Positions 1 through 6,150 of a DNA stretch of 7,493 bases are shown here, piece by piece. Location: positions 1 through 7,493 of the forward strand of contig NZ_CALBEX010000575.1 of NCBI RefSeq assembly GCF_937889215.1, read 5' to 3'. The DNA comes from an uncultured Limnohabitans sp. (GTDB lineage: Bacteria > Pseudomonadota > Gammaproteobacteria > Burkholderiales > Burkholderiaceae_C). How positions within the stretch are numbered: the first letter of the stretch is position 1; the number at the start of each line of letters is the position of its first letter. A program made the translations under genes and the position numbers. Under the pieces are notes generated by a model. It saw only the letters and a program-made list of their open reading frames with translations. It was not told the origin of the DNA and searched no databases.

Positions 1-1
1 C

Positions 2-478
2 AAAATTCATGCACGGGTATTTGTTTTCCATCGCACAGGCCGCTTGTTGGGCAATGCGCCTGTGCTGCTGGGGCAAGCCTTGGGTGACGAAGGCTTAGAG
101 GGCGTGGGTGACCGGCCCTTGTCCCAGATTCCTCCAGAAGCGCGCATCACACCTGCGGGGCGTTTTGTGGCCCAGTTGGACCGCAATTTGGCCGGGCAGA
201 GCATCATGTGGGTGGATTACGAGCAAGCCATCTCTATGCACCCGGTGCGCAGCCGCAACGCCCAGGAGCGGCGCTTGGAGCGCTTGGCCTCGCCGACGGT
301 GCAAGACAATCGCATCACGTATGGGTGCATCAATGTGCCCACGCTGTTTTGGCGCACGGTGATAGCGCCCGCCTTTCGCGGCACCCGAGGCATCGTTTAC
401 ATCTTGCCCGACAGCCACCCCTTGGTGTCGGTGTTTGCAGTGGCCCGGCCCGCCGGAAAACGGGCGGCCACAAAATGA
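2..478 (+). CDS. L,D-transpeptidase-like (YkuD-type) protein, 5'-truncated
   Basis: The reading frame is open from base 2 to the TGA at 476-478, giving the C-terminal 158 residues; the true start lies left of the window. The TTG at 44 is not a credible start because homologous-looking sequence continues upstream. Visible hallmarks are ITPAGRF, then WVDYEQAISMH, then NRITYGCINVP with the presumed nucleophilic cysteine, and a final GIVYILPD strand. Such motifs mark a branch of the YkuD/L,D-transpeptidase fold, periplasmic enzymes that act on peptidoglycan crosslinks or attach proteins to it. The canonical motif is [ST]HGC-hydrophobic-N; here the His before Gly is Tyr, so catalysis by the classical mechanism is not certain. 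The gene is followed by a hairpin terminator at 517-541 and converges with the BON lipoprotein gene. Family assignment is from recalled motifs, not from a search. Confidence 0.72.
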   Translation, partial: KIHARVFVFHRTGRLLGNAPVLLGQALGDEGLEGVGDRPLSQIPPEARITPAGRFVAQLDRNLAGQSIMWVDYEQAISMHPVRSRNAQERRLERLASPTVQDNRITYGCINVPTLFWRTVIAPAFRGTRGIVYILPDSHPLVSVFAVARPAGKRAATK

Positions 479-516
479 ATCTGTGGCTGCAACGGTCATC
501 GGGCAAAGCCTGACGT

Positions 517-541
517 AAAAAAGTGGGCCCGCAGGCCCACT
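517..541. terminator. Bidirectional intrinsic terminator between convergent genes
   Basis: A perfect 8-bp stem (AGTGGGCC at 522-529, GGCCCACT at 534-541) encloses the 4-nt loop CGCA. On the minus strand the stem is followed directly by five T (complement of the A run 517-521), so it is a textbook Rho-independent terminator for the minus-strand BON gene and anything read through into it. On the plus strand the tail is CTTATT, weaker, but it can also end the L,D-transpeptidase-like transcript. It lies 38 nt after that gene's stop and 27 nt beyond the end of the BON gene. Confidence 0.85.
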
Positions 542-568
542 CTTATTCAGATCGAAAGCCACCTCAGA

Positions 569-883
569 TCAAGGGCGGATCGCGATCTCGTTGCGCACCG
601 AGGTCACGCCCTTGACGTTGCGGGCAATCGTTTCGGCTTTGTTGCGTTCTGCAGCATTTTTGGCAAAGCCCGACAGCATCACCGTACCGTTCAAGGTTTC
701 CACGCTGATCGAAGAACCCGCCACAGCTTTGTCTTCAAAGAAGCGTGATTTCACCAAAGTGGTGATGCCCGTGTCGTCGATGAAAGATCCCACCGACTCT
801 TGACCACGCGAGACCGCGCAGCCAGAAGCAAACACCAGAACCAGAGAGGCGGCCAAAGTGGCCCAAGTATTTTTTCGAATCAT
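569..883 (-). CDS. BON-domain lipoprotein (OsmY-like)
   Basis: The product is 104 aa. Residues 1-21 form a lipoprotein signal peptide (basic MIRKN, then a hydrophobic stretch ending in FASGC), with Cys22 as the expected lipidated residue. Position +2 after Cys is Ala, not Asp, so outer-membrane sorting is likely by the enterobacterial rule. Residues about 38-103 form one BON domain: a helix (TTLVKSRFFED), the strand motif VETLNGTVMLSGFA with its conserved glycines, a second helix and the closing strand VTSVRNEIAI. BON domains are thought to bind phospholipid or other envelope components; OsmY, with two BON domains, is periplasmic and osmotically induced. The ATG at 881-883 is supported by an AGGA sequence (complement of 891-894) about 7 nt upstream. 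The gene lies 145 nt downstream of the PAS gene on the same strand and ends before the 517-541 terminator. The exact role is unknown. Confidence 0.88.
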   Translation of the reverse strand: MIRKNTWATLAASLVLVFASGCAVSRGQESVGSFIDDTGITTLVKSRFFEDKAVAGSSISVETLNGTVMLSGFAKNAAERNKAETIARNVKGVTSVRNEIAIRP

Positions 884-987
884 GTTGTAGTCCTATCGTG
901 CAATCTGTCAAATCGGCCAAGCCTGAGCCTGGCCCCATGCTTGAGACTGCGCCCCCACAGGCATCAACTCAAGACCTTTGATGTTAG

Positions 988-1017
988 AAAATAGAAGGCC
1001 TGGGGTCGGTGCGCCAA
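988..1017 (-). promoter_or_regulatory. Possible sigma-70-type promoter for the BON lipoprotein gene
   Basis: Read on the minus strand, TTGGCG (complement of 1012-1017) and TATTTT (complement of 988-993) are separated by 18 nt, each matching four of six consensus bases. It would give a leader of roughly 95 nt. The match is modest; read-through from the upstream CheBR/PAS unit is an alternative. Confidence 0.3.
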
Positions 1018-1024
1018 AGCACAC
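1009..1024 (-). other. Small hairpin just after the PAS gene stop
   Basis: GTGCGC (1009-1014) and GCACAC (1019-1024) can pair over a CAAA loop on the plus strand. On the minus transcript this is GTGTGC-TTTG-GCGCAC with one G-U pair. It starts about 5 nt after the PAS gene stop. No T run follows directly; the next T-rich stretch is about 17 nt further, so this is a poor intrinsic terminator. It may be a 3'-end stabilising structure or chance. It overlaps the -35 of the suggested BON promoter. Confidence 0.25.
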
Positions 1025-1028
1025 TGGC

Positions 1029-1697
1029 TCAGCTCAAATCAGCTGGCGCGGGCACCCAAGTCAGCAGGATTCCGTTGTCCAGCGGATTGGCGCGAGCGGC
1101 GGCAATCACCGGGCAGTCAATTCCGCCGGGCAAGCGCAGCATCAGGGCCAGCGAAGAGGCCTCTTTTTGCCCCAGGGCCTGGTTCAACCAAGCCTGCAGG
1201 CGCGGCACGTCGGTCGCCACCAGCCAAGCGCTCAAGGGTTTGCCGCAAACATTTGGTTTGGTTTGCCGCAATTGCGCCAAGGTCTGCGCGTTGCATTCCA
1301 GCACCACGCCCTTGGCGTTCAGCACCAGCTGCGCGCCGGGTGAGGCATCGTGCAGTTGCATTTGCCTTTCGCAGGCCGCTTCCAGGTCAACGCGGGAAGA
1401 CTGCAGCTCTTCGTTCTGTAAATCCAGCTCGACCTGGTGCACCTGCAACTCGTGCAGCAAAGCCAGGGCGTCGTGCGCCGTCTCCGGTGTGGCAGCCAAG
1501 TCAAACAAAACACGCAGCGCCATGCTGGCGTCCTTGCCGATACTCAGGCCAGTGCTTTGCGCTTGAAGCAGCGTGTTGGCGCGTTCGCGCAGGCTCGACT
1601 GGGGATGAACGGGGGGTGTCAATGCTTGGGTCATCAGGGCAATCTTTGTGGGGACGATAGGGAGTGGCTTGAAGGGCCATGGTTCGATGTGATGCAT
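1029..1697 (-). CDS. Coiled coil-PAS protein without kinase domain
   Basis: The product is 222 aa from the chosen ATG (1697-1695), which overlaps the TGA of the CheBR gene in a TGATG junction, the usual geometry of translational coupling. The frame stays open further upstream to 1862, but that part lies antisense-free inside the CheBR coding region and gives an implausible protein. A second possible start is ATG 1634-1632 (MTQALTPP). Residues about 76-113 form a charged helix with HELQVHQVELDLQNEELQS, typical of the linker helix in front of PAS domains. Residues about 114-218 look like a PAS fold (LHDASPGAQLVLNAKGVVLE as the entry). The chain ends soon after, with no HisKA, HATPase, GGDEF or receiver domain, so it is a stand-alone sensor or adaptor. 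The partner is most likely the CheBR protein encoded directly upstream (inference). The ligand is unknown. Confidence 0.8.
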   Translation of the reverse strand: MHHIEPWPFKPLPIVPTKIALMTQALTPPVHPQSSLRERANTLLQAQSTGLSIGKDASMALRVLFDLAATPETAHDALALLHELQVHQVELDLQNEELQSSRVDLEAACERQMQLHDASPGAQLVLNAKGVVLECNAQTLAQLRQTKPNVCGKPLSAWLVATDVPRLQAWLNQALGQKEASSLALMLRLPGGIDCPVIAAARANPLDNGILLTWVPAPADLS

Positions 1698-4330
1698 CAA
1701 GCTGCGCCATGGGTTTCGCGCAAACGAAACTCCAGTGCTTTGGCGGAGCTGATGTCCACAAATGTGAGCACCGCGCCGTTGACCATGTTGGCCAAGGTGC
1801 GGTAGGGCATGATGCGCACCGAAAACCAGCGCCCATCGGTCGCCGTCACAGACTTGGTGCAAGGCGTCAAGCTGCGCAAGGTCTCTTTCACGTCGTCCAA
1901 CAACAGCGGGTAGCCCAGCGTGTTGGCCAGGTCGCTCAAGGGGCGGCCAACATCGGCCTCGCGCAGATGAAAAATGGGCACCGCCTGTTCGGTATAACGG
2001 CGCACATTCAAGGCGTTGTCCAAAAACAGCGTGGCGATGTCGGTGCTGTTGAGTAAATTTTGCATGTCGCTTTGGGCCAGCGCCAGATCGTCGAGCCGGG
2101 TTTGCAATTCGCTGTTGATGGTCTGCAGCTCTTCGTTCATCGACTGCGCCTCTTCTTTGGTTGTCGTCAGCTCCTCGTTGGCCGATTGCAGTTCTTCGTT
2201 GCTCAGCTTCATCGATTCATGCAGCGTGAGCATCTGATCTTTCGACGCCTGCATGTCTTGGCGCAGGGCTTGCATTTCTTCTTGTGCATTTTGCAATTCG
2301 GCATTGGTCCCCACATCCACGGTTGTGGCCGGCCTGGCCTGGCCAGGCGTGGTGGGCAGCTCCTTGAAGACCACCATCGCCATGCCCGCCAGGGCCTGAG
2401 GCTTTTGCAAGGGGTGCACCGTGACTTGCAGTTGCCCAGAGCGCACCGCTGGCAGTGGCAAGCCATGAAGCACCACGGCCTGGTGGTCTTGCAAAGCTTG
2501 GCGCAAAGCCAGACCAATGGGGGCGCGCAGGGCGGGACGCAACATGACGTGCAAATTCCAATTGGCTTTGCCTGCAGCAGGCTCCAAATATTGGCCGGTT
2601 CGGCCACTGATGTACACAATGTCGCCCGATGCATTGACCAGCACGGCAGCTGGCGAAAACGCCTGCAGCAAGACCTGGTCGGCGAGAGACTGCAGGTTCT
2701 GCCCCGGCGGTGAGGTGGTGGAAGACACGGGCAACTCCTGAGATGGCGTGTGCGCAGGCACACGCAGGTGAACGGGGAAAAGCATCGCGCCCGGTGAGGT
2801 GGCTTGTGCCAAGCGGCCAAAAAGCCTAGAGCGGGGCACCAGGGTGGTGAACAAGTTTTGAGCGCGGCCCACCGTTTCGGCACTGCCCAGCACCAAGAGG
2901 CCACCGGCACGCAAACTGAAGTGAAACAAGGGCATCAAACGCCGCTGCAGCGTGGCGTTGAAATAGATCAACACGTTCCGGCACAGCAGCAAATCCAGCT
3001 GGGTAAAGGGCGGGTCCACGATCACGTCGTGCTGCGCGAACATGACCCAGTCCCGGATCTCGGGGTGCACCACGAAGCCGTCATCTTGGGCTGTAAAAAA
3101 CCGTTCGCGCCGCGCCGCTGTCAGATCCCTCAAGGCCTGCGCGCTGTACCAGCCTTTGCGCGCCACGGTGATGGCCGCGGGGTTGAGGTCGGTGGCGTAA
3201 ATTTGCACCGTCAATGCCGGCAAGTTCGCCGCATCTTGTGCTTCGCGCAGCAGCATGGCCAGGCTGTAAGCCTCTTCGCCTGTCGAGCAGCCCAGCACCC
3301 ATGCGCGCAAAGGCCCAGGGCGGGACGCTGTGAGCAGGCCAGGCACCAGCTGCGTGGCCAAGTCTTGCCATACTTTGGGGTCCCGAAAAAACGAGGTCAC
3401 ACCGATCAACATTTCTGAGAACAACACGTCCAATTCTTGGGGGTTGCGCTGCAGGTGCTGCAGGTATTCGGCCATGGTGTGCAGTTGGTGCACATGCATG
3501 CGCCGCTCCACACGGCGCAGCAAGGTGCTGGGTTTGTACAAAGAAAAATCGTGTTTCAGGTGCAGGTGCAGCAAGTCCACAATCGCAGCCAACGCCGCCT
3601 CTGTGGCGGCATCGGAAACCTCTGGTGCAGGCTCGGATGCGTCCGCCAGCACAAAGGTCGACTGGCCCGCCGCCTCGATGGGGCCTTGGGCATCGTTGGC
3701 TTCCTTCGGTTTGTTGGGTTCGCTTGAGCGGGCGGCCCACTGTGCAATCAGGCGCGGCAGGTCTTGCGGCGGAGCCCATGTGTCCACGCAGCCCGAATCG
3801 ATGGCGCTTTGCGGCATGGCATCAAAGCTGGCCGTATCGGGTTGTTGGGCCAGACACAAGCCTCCGGCGCGGTGCAAGGCTTGCAGGCCTTGTGTGCCAT
3901 CGTGCCCCATGCCAGACAAAATCACCCCCGCTGCCCGGTGGGCCTGATCTTGGGCCAAGGAGTGCAAGAAGCCGTCAATGGCCTGCGGCGAACTGCTTGA
4001 CTTTTTGGCCGGTTGAAAATGCAGCACACCGCGCACCACACGCAACTGCCCACCTGTAGGCATCACGTAAATGTGATTGGGGGCGAGCACCACACCGTTT
4101 TGCGCATCATGCACCGGCAGCTTTGTGATCCGCTGTAGCAAACTGCCCAGCAAGGTCTTGTGCTCGGCACTGGTGTGTTGCACCACCACATACGCCAAAC
4201 CCGTGTCGGGTTGGACCTGCGCGAAGAACTTCTCCAAAGCCTCCAGTCCGCCGGCCGATGCGCCAATGCCCACAATGCAGGGGCCTGGGTGTGCGGTCAA
4301 AAGTGAGAGGGTGTCAGACAAAAATAACAA
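1697..4330 (-). CDS. CheB-CheR fusion protein with coiled coil and PAS domains
   Basis: The product is 877 aa. Residues about 17-197 are a CheB methylesterase domain with the expected triad Ser25 (GIGASAGG), His52 (VVQHTS) and Asp144 (GMGHDG); no receiver domain precedes it. Residues 198-243 are a Pro/Ala/Glu-rich linker. Residues about 245-508 are a CheR SAM-dependent methyltransferase with VTSFFRDP (311-318), the SAM loop LGCSTGEEAYSLAM (346-359), ATDL (379-382) and LLLCRNVLIYF (447-457). A PAS-like segment follows (about 548-656), then a long coiled coil (about 677-757) rich in NEEL repeats, then a second PAS domain (about 757-865). In such fusions the two activities methylate and demethylate glutamates of partner proteins; the target here is unknown. 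No ATG fits the start: the frame opens at TTG 4330, with TTG codons also at 4321 and 4300, and no Shine-Dalgarno sequence. The gene lies 29 nt after the Crp/Fnr gene and is coupled to the PAS gene. Confidence 0.93.
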   Translation of the reverse strand: MLFLSDTLSLLTAHPGPCIVGIGASAGGLEALEKFFAQVQPDTGLAYVVVQHTSAEHKTLLGSLLQRITKLPVHDAQNGVVLAPNHIYVMPTGGQLRVVRGVLHFQPAKKSSSSPQAIDGFLHSLAQDQAHRAAGVILSGMGHDGTQGLQALHRAGGLCLAQQPDTASFDAMPQSAIDSGCVDTWAPPQDLPRLIAQWAARSSEPNKPKEANDAQGPIEAAGQSTFVLADASEPAPEVSDAATEAALAAIVDLLHLHLKHDFSLYKPSTLLRRVERRMHVHQLHTMAEYLQHLQRNPQELDVLFSEMLIGVTSFFRDPKVWQDLATQLVPGLLTASRPGPLRAWVLGCSTGEEAYSLAMLLREAQDAANLPALTVQIYATDLNPAAITVARKGWYSAQALRDLTAARRERFFTAQDDGFVVHPEIRDWVMFAQHDVIVDPPFTQLDLLLCRNVLIYFNATLQRRLMPLFHFSLRAGGLLVLGSAETVGRAQNLFTTLVPRSRLFGRLAQATSPGAMLFPVHLRVPAHTPSQELPVSSTTSPPGQNLQSLADQVLLQAFSPAAVLVNASGDIVYISGRTGQYLEPAAGKANWNLHVMLRPALRAPIGLALRQALQDHQAVVLHGLPLPAVRSGQLQVTVHPLQKPQALAGMAMVVFKELPTTPGQARPATTVDVGTNAELQNAQEEMQALRQDMQASKDQMLTLHESMKLSNEELQSANEELTTTKEEAQSMNEELQTINSELQTRLDDLALAQSDMQNLLNSTDIATLFLDNALNVRRYTEQAVPIFHLREADVGRPLSDLANTLGYPLLLDDVKETLRSLTPCTKSVTATDGRWFSVRIMPYRTLANMVNGAVLTFVDISSAKALEFRLRETHGAA

Positions 4331-4359
4331 TCATGGCGCGCATTTCAGAGTGAGCGGTT

Positions 4360-5160
4360 TCAAGCAGCCAATCGCATCGGCAACAAGCGATCGTATTCTG
4401 TTTTGATCACTTGGTAACACTCGCAGGCGCGTGACTCCATGCCCGCCCGGTCTAGCACCTTGATGCGCCCCCGCGAATAACTGATGAGCGCTTGGCGTTG
4501 CAGGCGCATGGCCGCCTCGCTCACCCCCTCGCGCCGCACACCCAGCAAGTTGGCCACTTTTTCATGTGTCAGCAGCAATTCGTTGCCCTCCGAGCGGTCC
4601 AGGCTCAGCAACAAAAAGCGGATGAACGCGTTCTCGACCGAGTGGTGGCGATTGCACACCGAGGTCTGGGCCATCTGCGTGATGAGTGTCTGTGTGTAGC
4701 GCAACAACAAATGCAGGAGCGGCACCGAATGCTCAAACTCCTGCAGCAGGTCAACGCCGCGCATGCGCAAAAAAGCACCGCCCGAAAACACGGTGGCATT
4801 GCTGGTGGTGGACAAGCCGCCCATGAAGCTGGAGACCCCCACAAAACCTTCAACGCCGACCAGAGACAACACAGAAGTACCGCCGTTTTCAATCTGGCCG
4901 TGCAAGGCCACCAAGCCATTCAGCGGAAAGTAAACATGTGAAAAAGACGTGCCCGCCTCGATCAACAATTCACCCGCAGGCAACACCACTTTTTTGAGCA
5001 AAGGCATCAGGCGAACCCAATCTGCTTCGGGCAAGCAAGCCAGCAGCTGGTTGCGCGGCCGGATCGTGCCCGCACTCATTCTGGCTTGAGCAGTGTGGGC
5101 CTCATGCGGCCTGTCTTGTAGAACGGCGTGAGATGAGGCGGTGTCATGAAATCGTGTCAT
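4360..5160 (-). CDS. Crp/Fnr-family transcriptional regulator
   Basis: The product is 266 aa from ATG 5160-5158, or 239 aa from ATG 5079-5077 (residue 28, MSAGTIRPRNQLLACLP). The shorter form fits the family better because the first 27 residues look unrelated to it; neither start has a good Shine-Dalgarno sequence (a weak GGGA lies before 5160). Residues about 38-150 form the cyclic-nucleotide-binding-type beta roll (VVLPAGELLIEAGTSFSHVYFPLNGLVAL). A long dimerisation helix follows, then a winged helix-turn-helix at about 208-250 (THEKVANLLGVRREGVSEAA, then ISYSRGRIKVLDRAGME). The CRP PBC signature RxS is not evident, so cAMP binding is doubtful; no Fnr-type cysteine cluster is seen at the N terminus. 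It is the first gene of a presumed three-gene unit with CheBR and PAS and is divergent from the DUF883 gene, so it may regulate either side (inference). Confidence 0.9.
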   Translation of the reverse strand: MTRFHDTASSHAVLQDRPHEAHTAQARMSAGTIRPRNQLLACLPEADWVRLMPLLKKVVLPAGELLIEAGTSFSHVYFPLNGLVALHGQIENGGTSVLSLVGVEGFVGVSSFMGGLSTTSNATVFSGGAFLRMRGVDLLQEFEHSVPLLHLLLRYTQTLITQMAQTSVCNRHHSVENAFIRFLLLSLDRSEGNELLLTHEKVANLLGVRREGVSEAAMRLQRQALISYSRGRIKVLDRAGMESRACECYQVIKTEYDRLLPMRLAA

Positions 5161-5163
5161 GAA
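5141..5163. repeat. 13-bp-period direct repeat across the regulator start codon
   Basis: GTGTCATGAA occurs at 5141-5150 and again at 5154-5163, separated by ATC. The second copy contains the 5160 start codon of the Crp/Fnr gene on the minus strand (TTC ATG ACAC); the first copy supplies a second ATG (5147-5145) in another frame. The core TCATGA is itself palindromic. It could be an operator at the start codon, or a simple tandem duplication. Confidence 0.55.
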
Positions 5164-5347
5164 GTCCCATTCAAGGTACCGCAGCAGCGCTTAACAAAAA
5201 ATTCAACTGGCCCTGTGCGGTGAACCATCATGCGCTCACAAAAAAGAGGCGGGTTTGATCTGGCGCATGAAAAGACTTGTGGTGTTGCACCCCTTTGGTG
5301 CGCGTCCATCTTTATTGACTTCTGAGCGCGTGTGGGCATGCCATGAA

Positions 5348-5366
5348 ACACACCTCTTCGGTGTGT
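5348..5366 (+). other. Perfect 7-bp hairpin in the intergenic region
   Basis: ACACACC (5348-5354) and GGTGTGT (5360-5366) pair perfectly over the 5-nt loop TCTTC. There is no T run after it on the plus strand and only TTT on the minus strand, so it is not a clear terminator. It could be a leader structure or a protein-binding inverted repeat. Confidence 0.4.
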
Positions 5367-5398
5367 CAAACCACAGACGCAGGCCATGGCCTTGCCTA

Positions 5399-5429
5399 AA
5401 GTGAAAGTCTATTTTTCTTCTTTTCACTT
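5399..5429. promoter_or_regulatory. 8-bp inverted repeat around a candidate -10 element
   Basis: AAGTGAAA (5399-5406) and TTTCACTT (5422-5429) are exact reverse complements with a 15-nt spacer. The spacer holds TCTATTTTT, including TATTTT at 5410-5415, a possible -10 element for the plus-strand DUF883 gene that begins at 5441. TCTATTTTT also partly resembles the extended -10 preferred by RpoS. No good -35 is placed upstream (TGGCCT at 5387-5392 is poor). An operator overlapping the promoter is an inference. Confidence 0.35.
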
Positions 5430-5440
5430 CAAAGGTTCAC

Positions 5441-5767
5441 ATGTCAGAAGCTAAAACTGCGCACGAAAAAATGTCTTCATTGGGTGCCCGCGCAACCCAA
5501 CAGGTGGATGGTCTGCTGGACGAAGCGCAACCAGCGCTCAGCCGCATGAGCCACCGCATTAAAGAAGAACTGAGCGACTATGGAGATTCGGGCAAAGAGG
5601 CCTTGTCAGACGCCAAGCACAAGCTCGAAAAAGAAGCCCGTCACATGCGTGTGACCACCGAGCACTTCATTCAGCACGACCCGATCCGCTCCGTGTTGAT
5701 CGCTTCGGCCACCGGTGCTGCGGCGGCTCTGGCGGTCTCTTGGCTCATGCGTTCACGCCCGCAGTGA
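5441..5767 (+). CDS. DUF883-type (YqjD/ElaB-like) membrane-anchored protein
   Basis: The product is 108 aa. Residues 1-70 are a hydrophilic, highly charged helical region without cysteine. The pattern EHFIQHDPIRSVLIASATG (about 74-92) leads into one C-terminal transmembrane helix (about 84-103) ending in a short basic tail, MRSRPQ. This is the layout of the DUF883 family, in which E. coli YqjD, ElaB and YgaM are tail-anchored inner-membrane proteins reported to bind ribosomes and to be made in stationary phase under RpoS. The N-terminal half is not recognisably similar to YqjD, so a ribosome role here is only an inference. The ATG at 5441 follows AAAGG (5431-5435) with about 5-6 nt spacing. 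It is the first gene of a three-gene overlapping operon. Confidence 0.82.
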   Translation: MSEAKTAHEKMSSLGARATQQVDGLLDEAQPALSRMSHRIKEELSDYGDSGKEALSDAKHKLEKEARHMRVTTEHFIQHDPIRSVLIASATGAAAALAVSWLMRSRPQ

Positions 5768-6150
5768 TGCTCAGGCTGCTGCTGAAAATGTGGCTGTTGC
5801 CGCCAGACCTGCTCAAGTCGCATGCCCTGGGGTACGCCGACTTGGCCAGCGAGACAGGGGCGCGCTATCTGTGCATGCTCAAAAACCGCTGGTTCATGTA
5901 CGGCTTGAGCGCCATGAGTTTCATGTTGGCCTTGATTTTCAGCGGTACAGCCTTGTTGTTGTGGAGCGCTTTTGCGCTGCACGATGCACCCCATTTATGG
6001 GTGTTGCTGGCGCTGCCTGCAGTGGCTTTGTGCGTCAGTGGCGCTTGCTGGTGGTGGGCAAGCCAACAGCGAATGCAGCCCTTGCTCAAGGACATCCAGA
6101 CGCAAATTGCGCTGGACATCCAAGCCCTTCGGCAAGTGCATTCGGCATGA
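5767..6150 (+). CDS. YqjE/phage-holin-family (DUF1469-like) inner-membrane protein
   Basis: The product is 127 aa from ATG 5767-5769, which overlaps the preceding TGA in a TGATG junction; the frame can be extended to TTG 5740, but the overlapping ATG is the better start. A short amphipathic N terminus leads to a helix with LASETGARYLCMLKNR, then two transmembrane helices at about 43-70 and 76-98 joined by a short loop (HDAPH), then a polar C-terminal helix with repeated Gln and Asp. This two-TM hairpin, immediately after a DUF883 gene, matches YqjE, annotated as holin-like by fold only; no lysis function is implied. Translational coupling suggests that the product acts with the DUF883 protein in the inner membrane. 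Confidence 0.78.
   Translation: MLRLLLKMWLLPPDLLKSHALGYADLASETGARYLCMLKNRWFMYGLSAMSFMLALIFSGTALLLWSAFALHDAPHLWVLLALPAVALCVSGACWWWASQQRMQPLLKDIQTQIALDIQALRQVHSA

Larger units (their letters stand above)
5161..5440. promoter_or_regulatory. Divergent intergenic region between regulator and DUF883-like gene
   Basis: These 280 bp hold no convincing gene and must contain the promoters of both divergent units. Visible elements: GTGA-N12-TCAC at 5220-5239; a short hairpin GCACC/GGTGC at 5287-5301; the hairpin 5348-5366; a perfect 12-bp palindrome AGGCCATGGCCT at 5381-5392; and the inverted repeat 5399-5429 close to the plus-strand gene. No canonical CRP (TGTGA-N6-TCACA) or FNR (TTGAT-N4-ATCAA) box was found. 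No strong sigma-70 pair was found on either strand. Confidence 0.6.

Noticed and set aside
95..562. 155-codon minus-strand frame opposite the L,D-transpeptidase-like gene
   Set aside because: It runs across the terminator at 517-541, has no recognisable motif, and lies antisense to a gene with clear YkuD-type motifs.
906..911. Perfect TTGACA on the minus strand near the BON gene
   Set aside because: It ends only 22 nt before the ATG, so a -10 at normal spacing would fall on the start codon; no suitable hexamer is there.
915..934. Imperfect hairpin GGCCA...TGGCC between the PAS and BON genes as a terminator
   Set aside because: It has an internal mismatch and no T tract on either strand.
1698..1862. 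Upstream extension of the PAS gene frame inside the CheBR coding region
   Set aside because: It overlaps CheBR coding sequence in another frame and has no domain character; the TGATG start at 1697 explains the gene better.
5220..5239. GTGA-N12-TCAC as a CRP-type box
   Set aside because: The CRP family consensus needs a 6-nt spacer between TGTGA and TCACA; 12 nt does not fit, so it is noted only as an inverted repeat.
5715..6146. Long plus-strand frame leading into the 41-aa gene, giving a 185-codon ORF
   Set aside because: Its first 144 codons overlap the DUF883-like and YqjE-like genes in a different frame and look like a shadow; only the part from ATG 6147 is supported.
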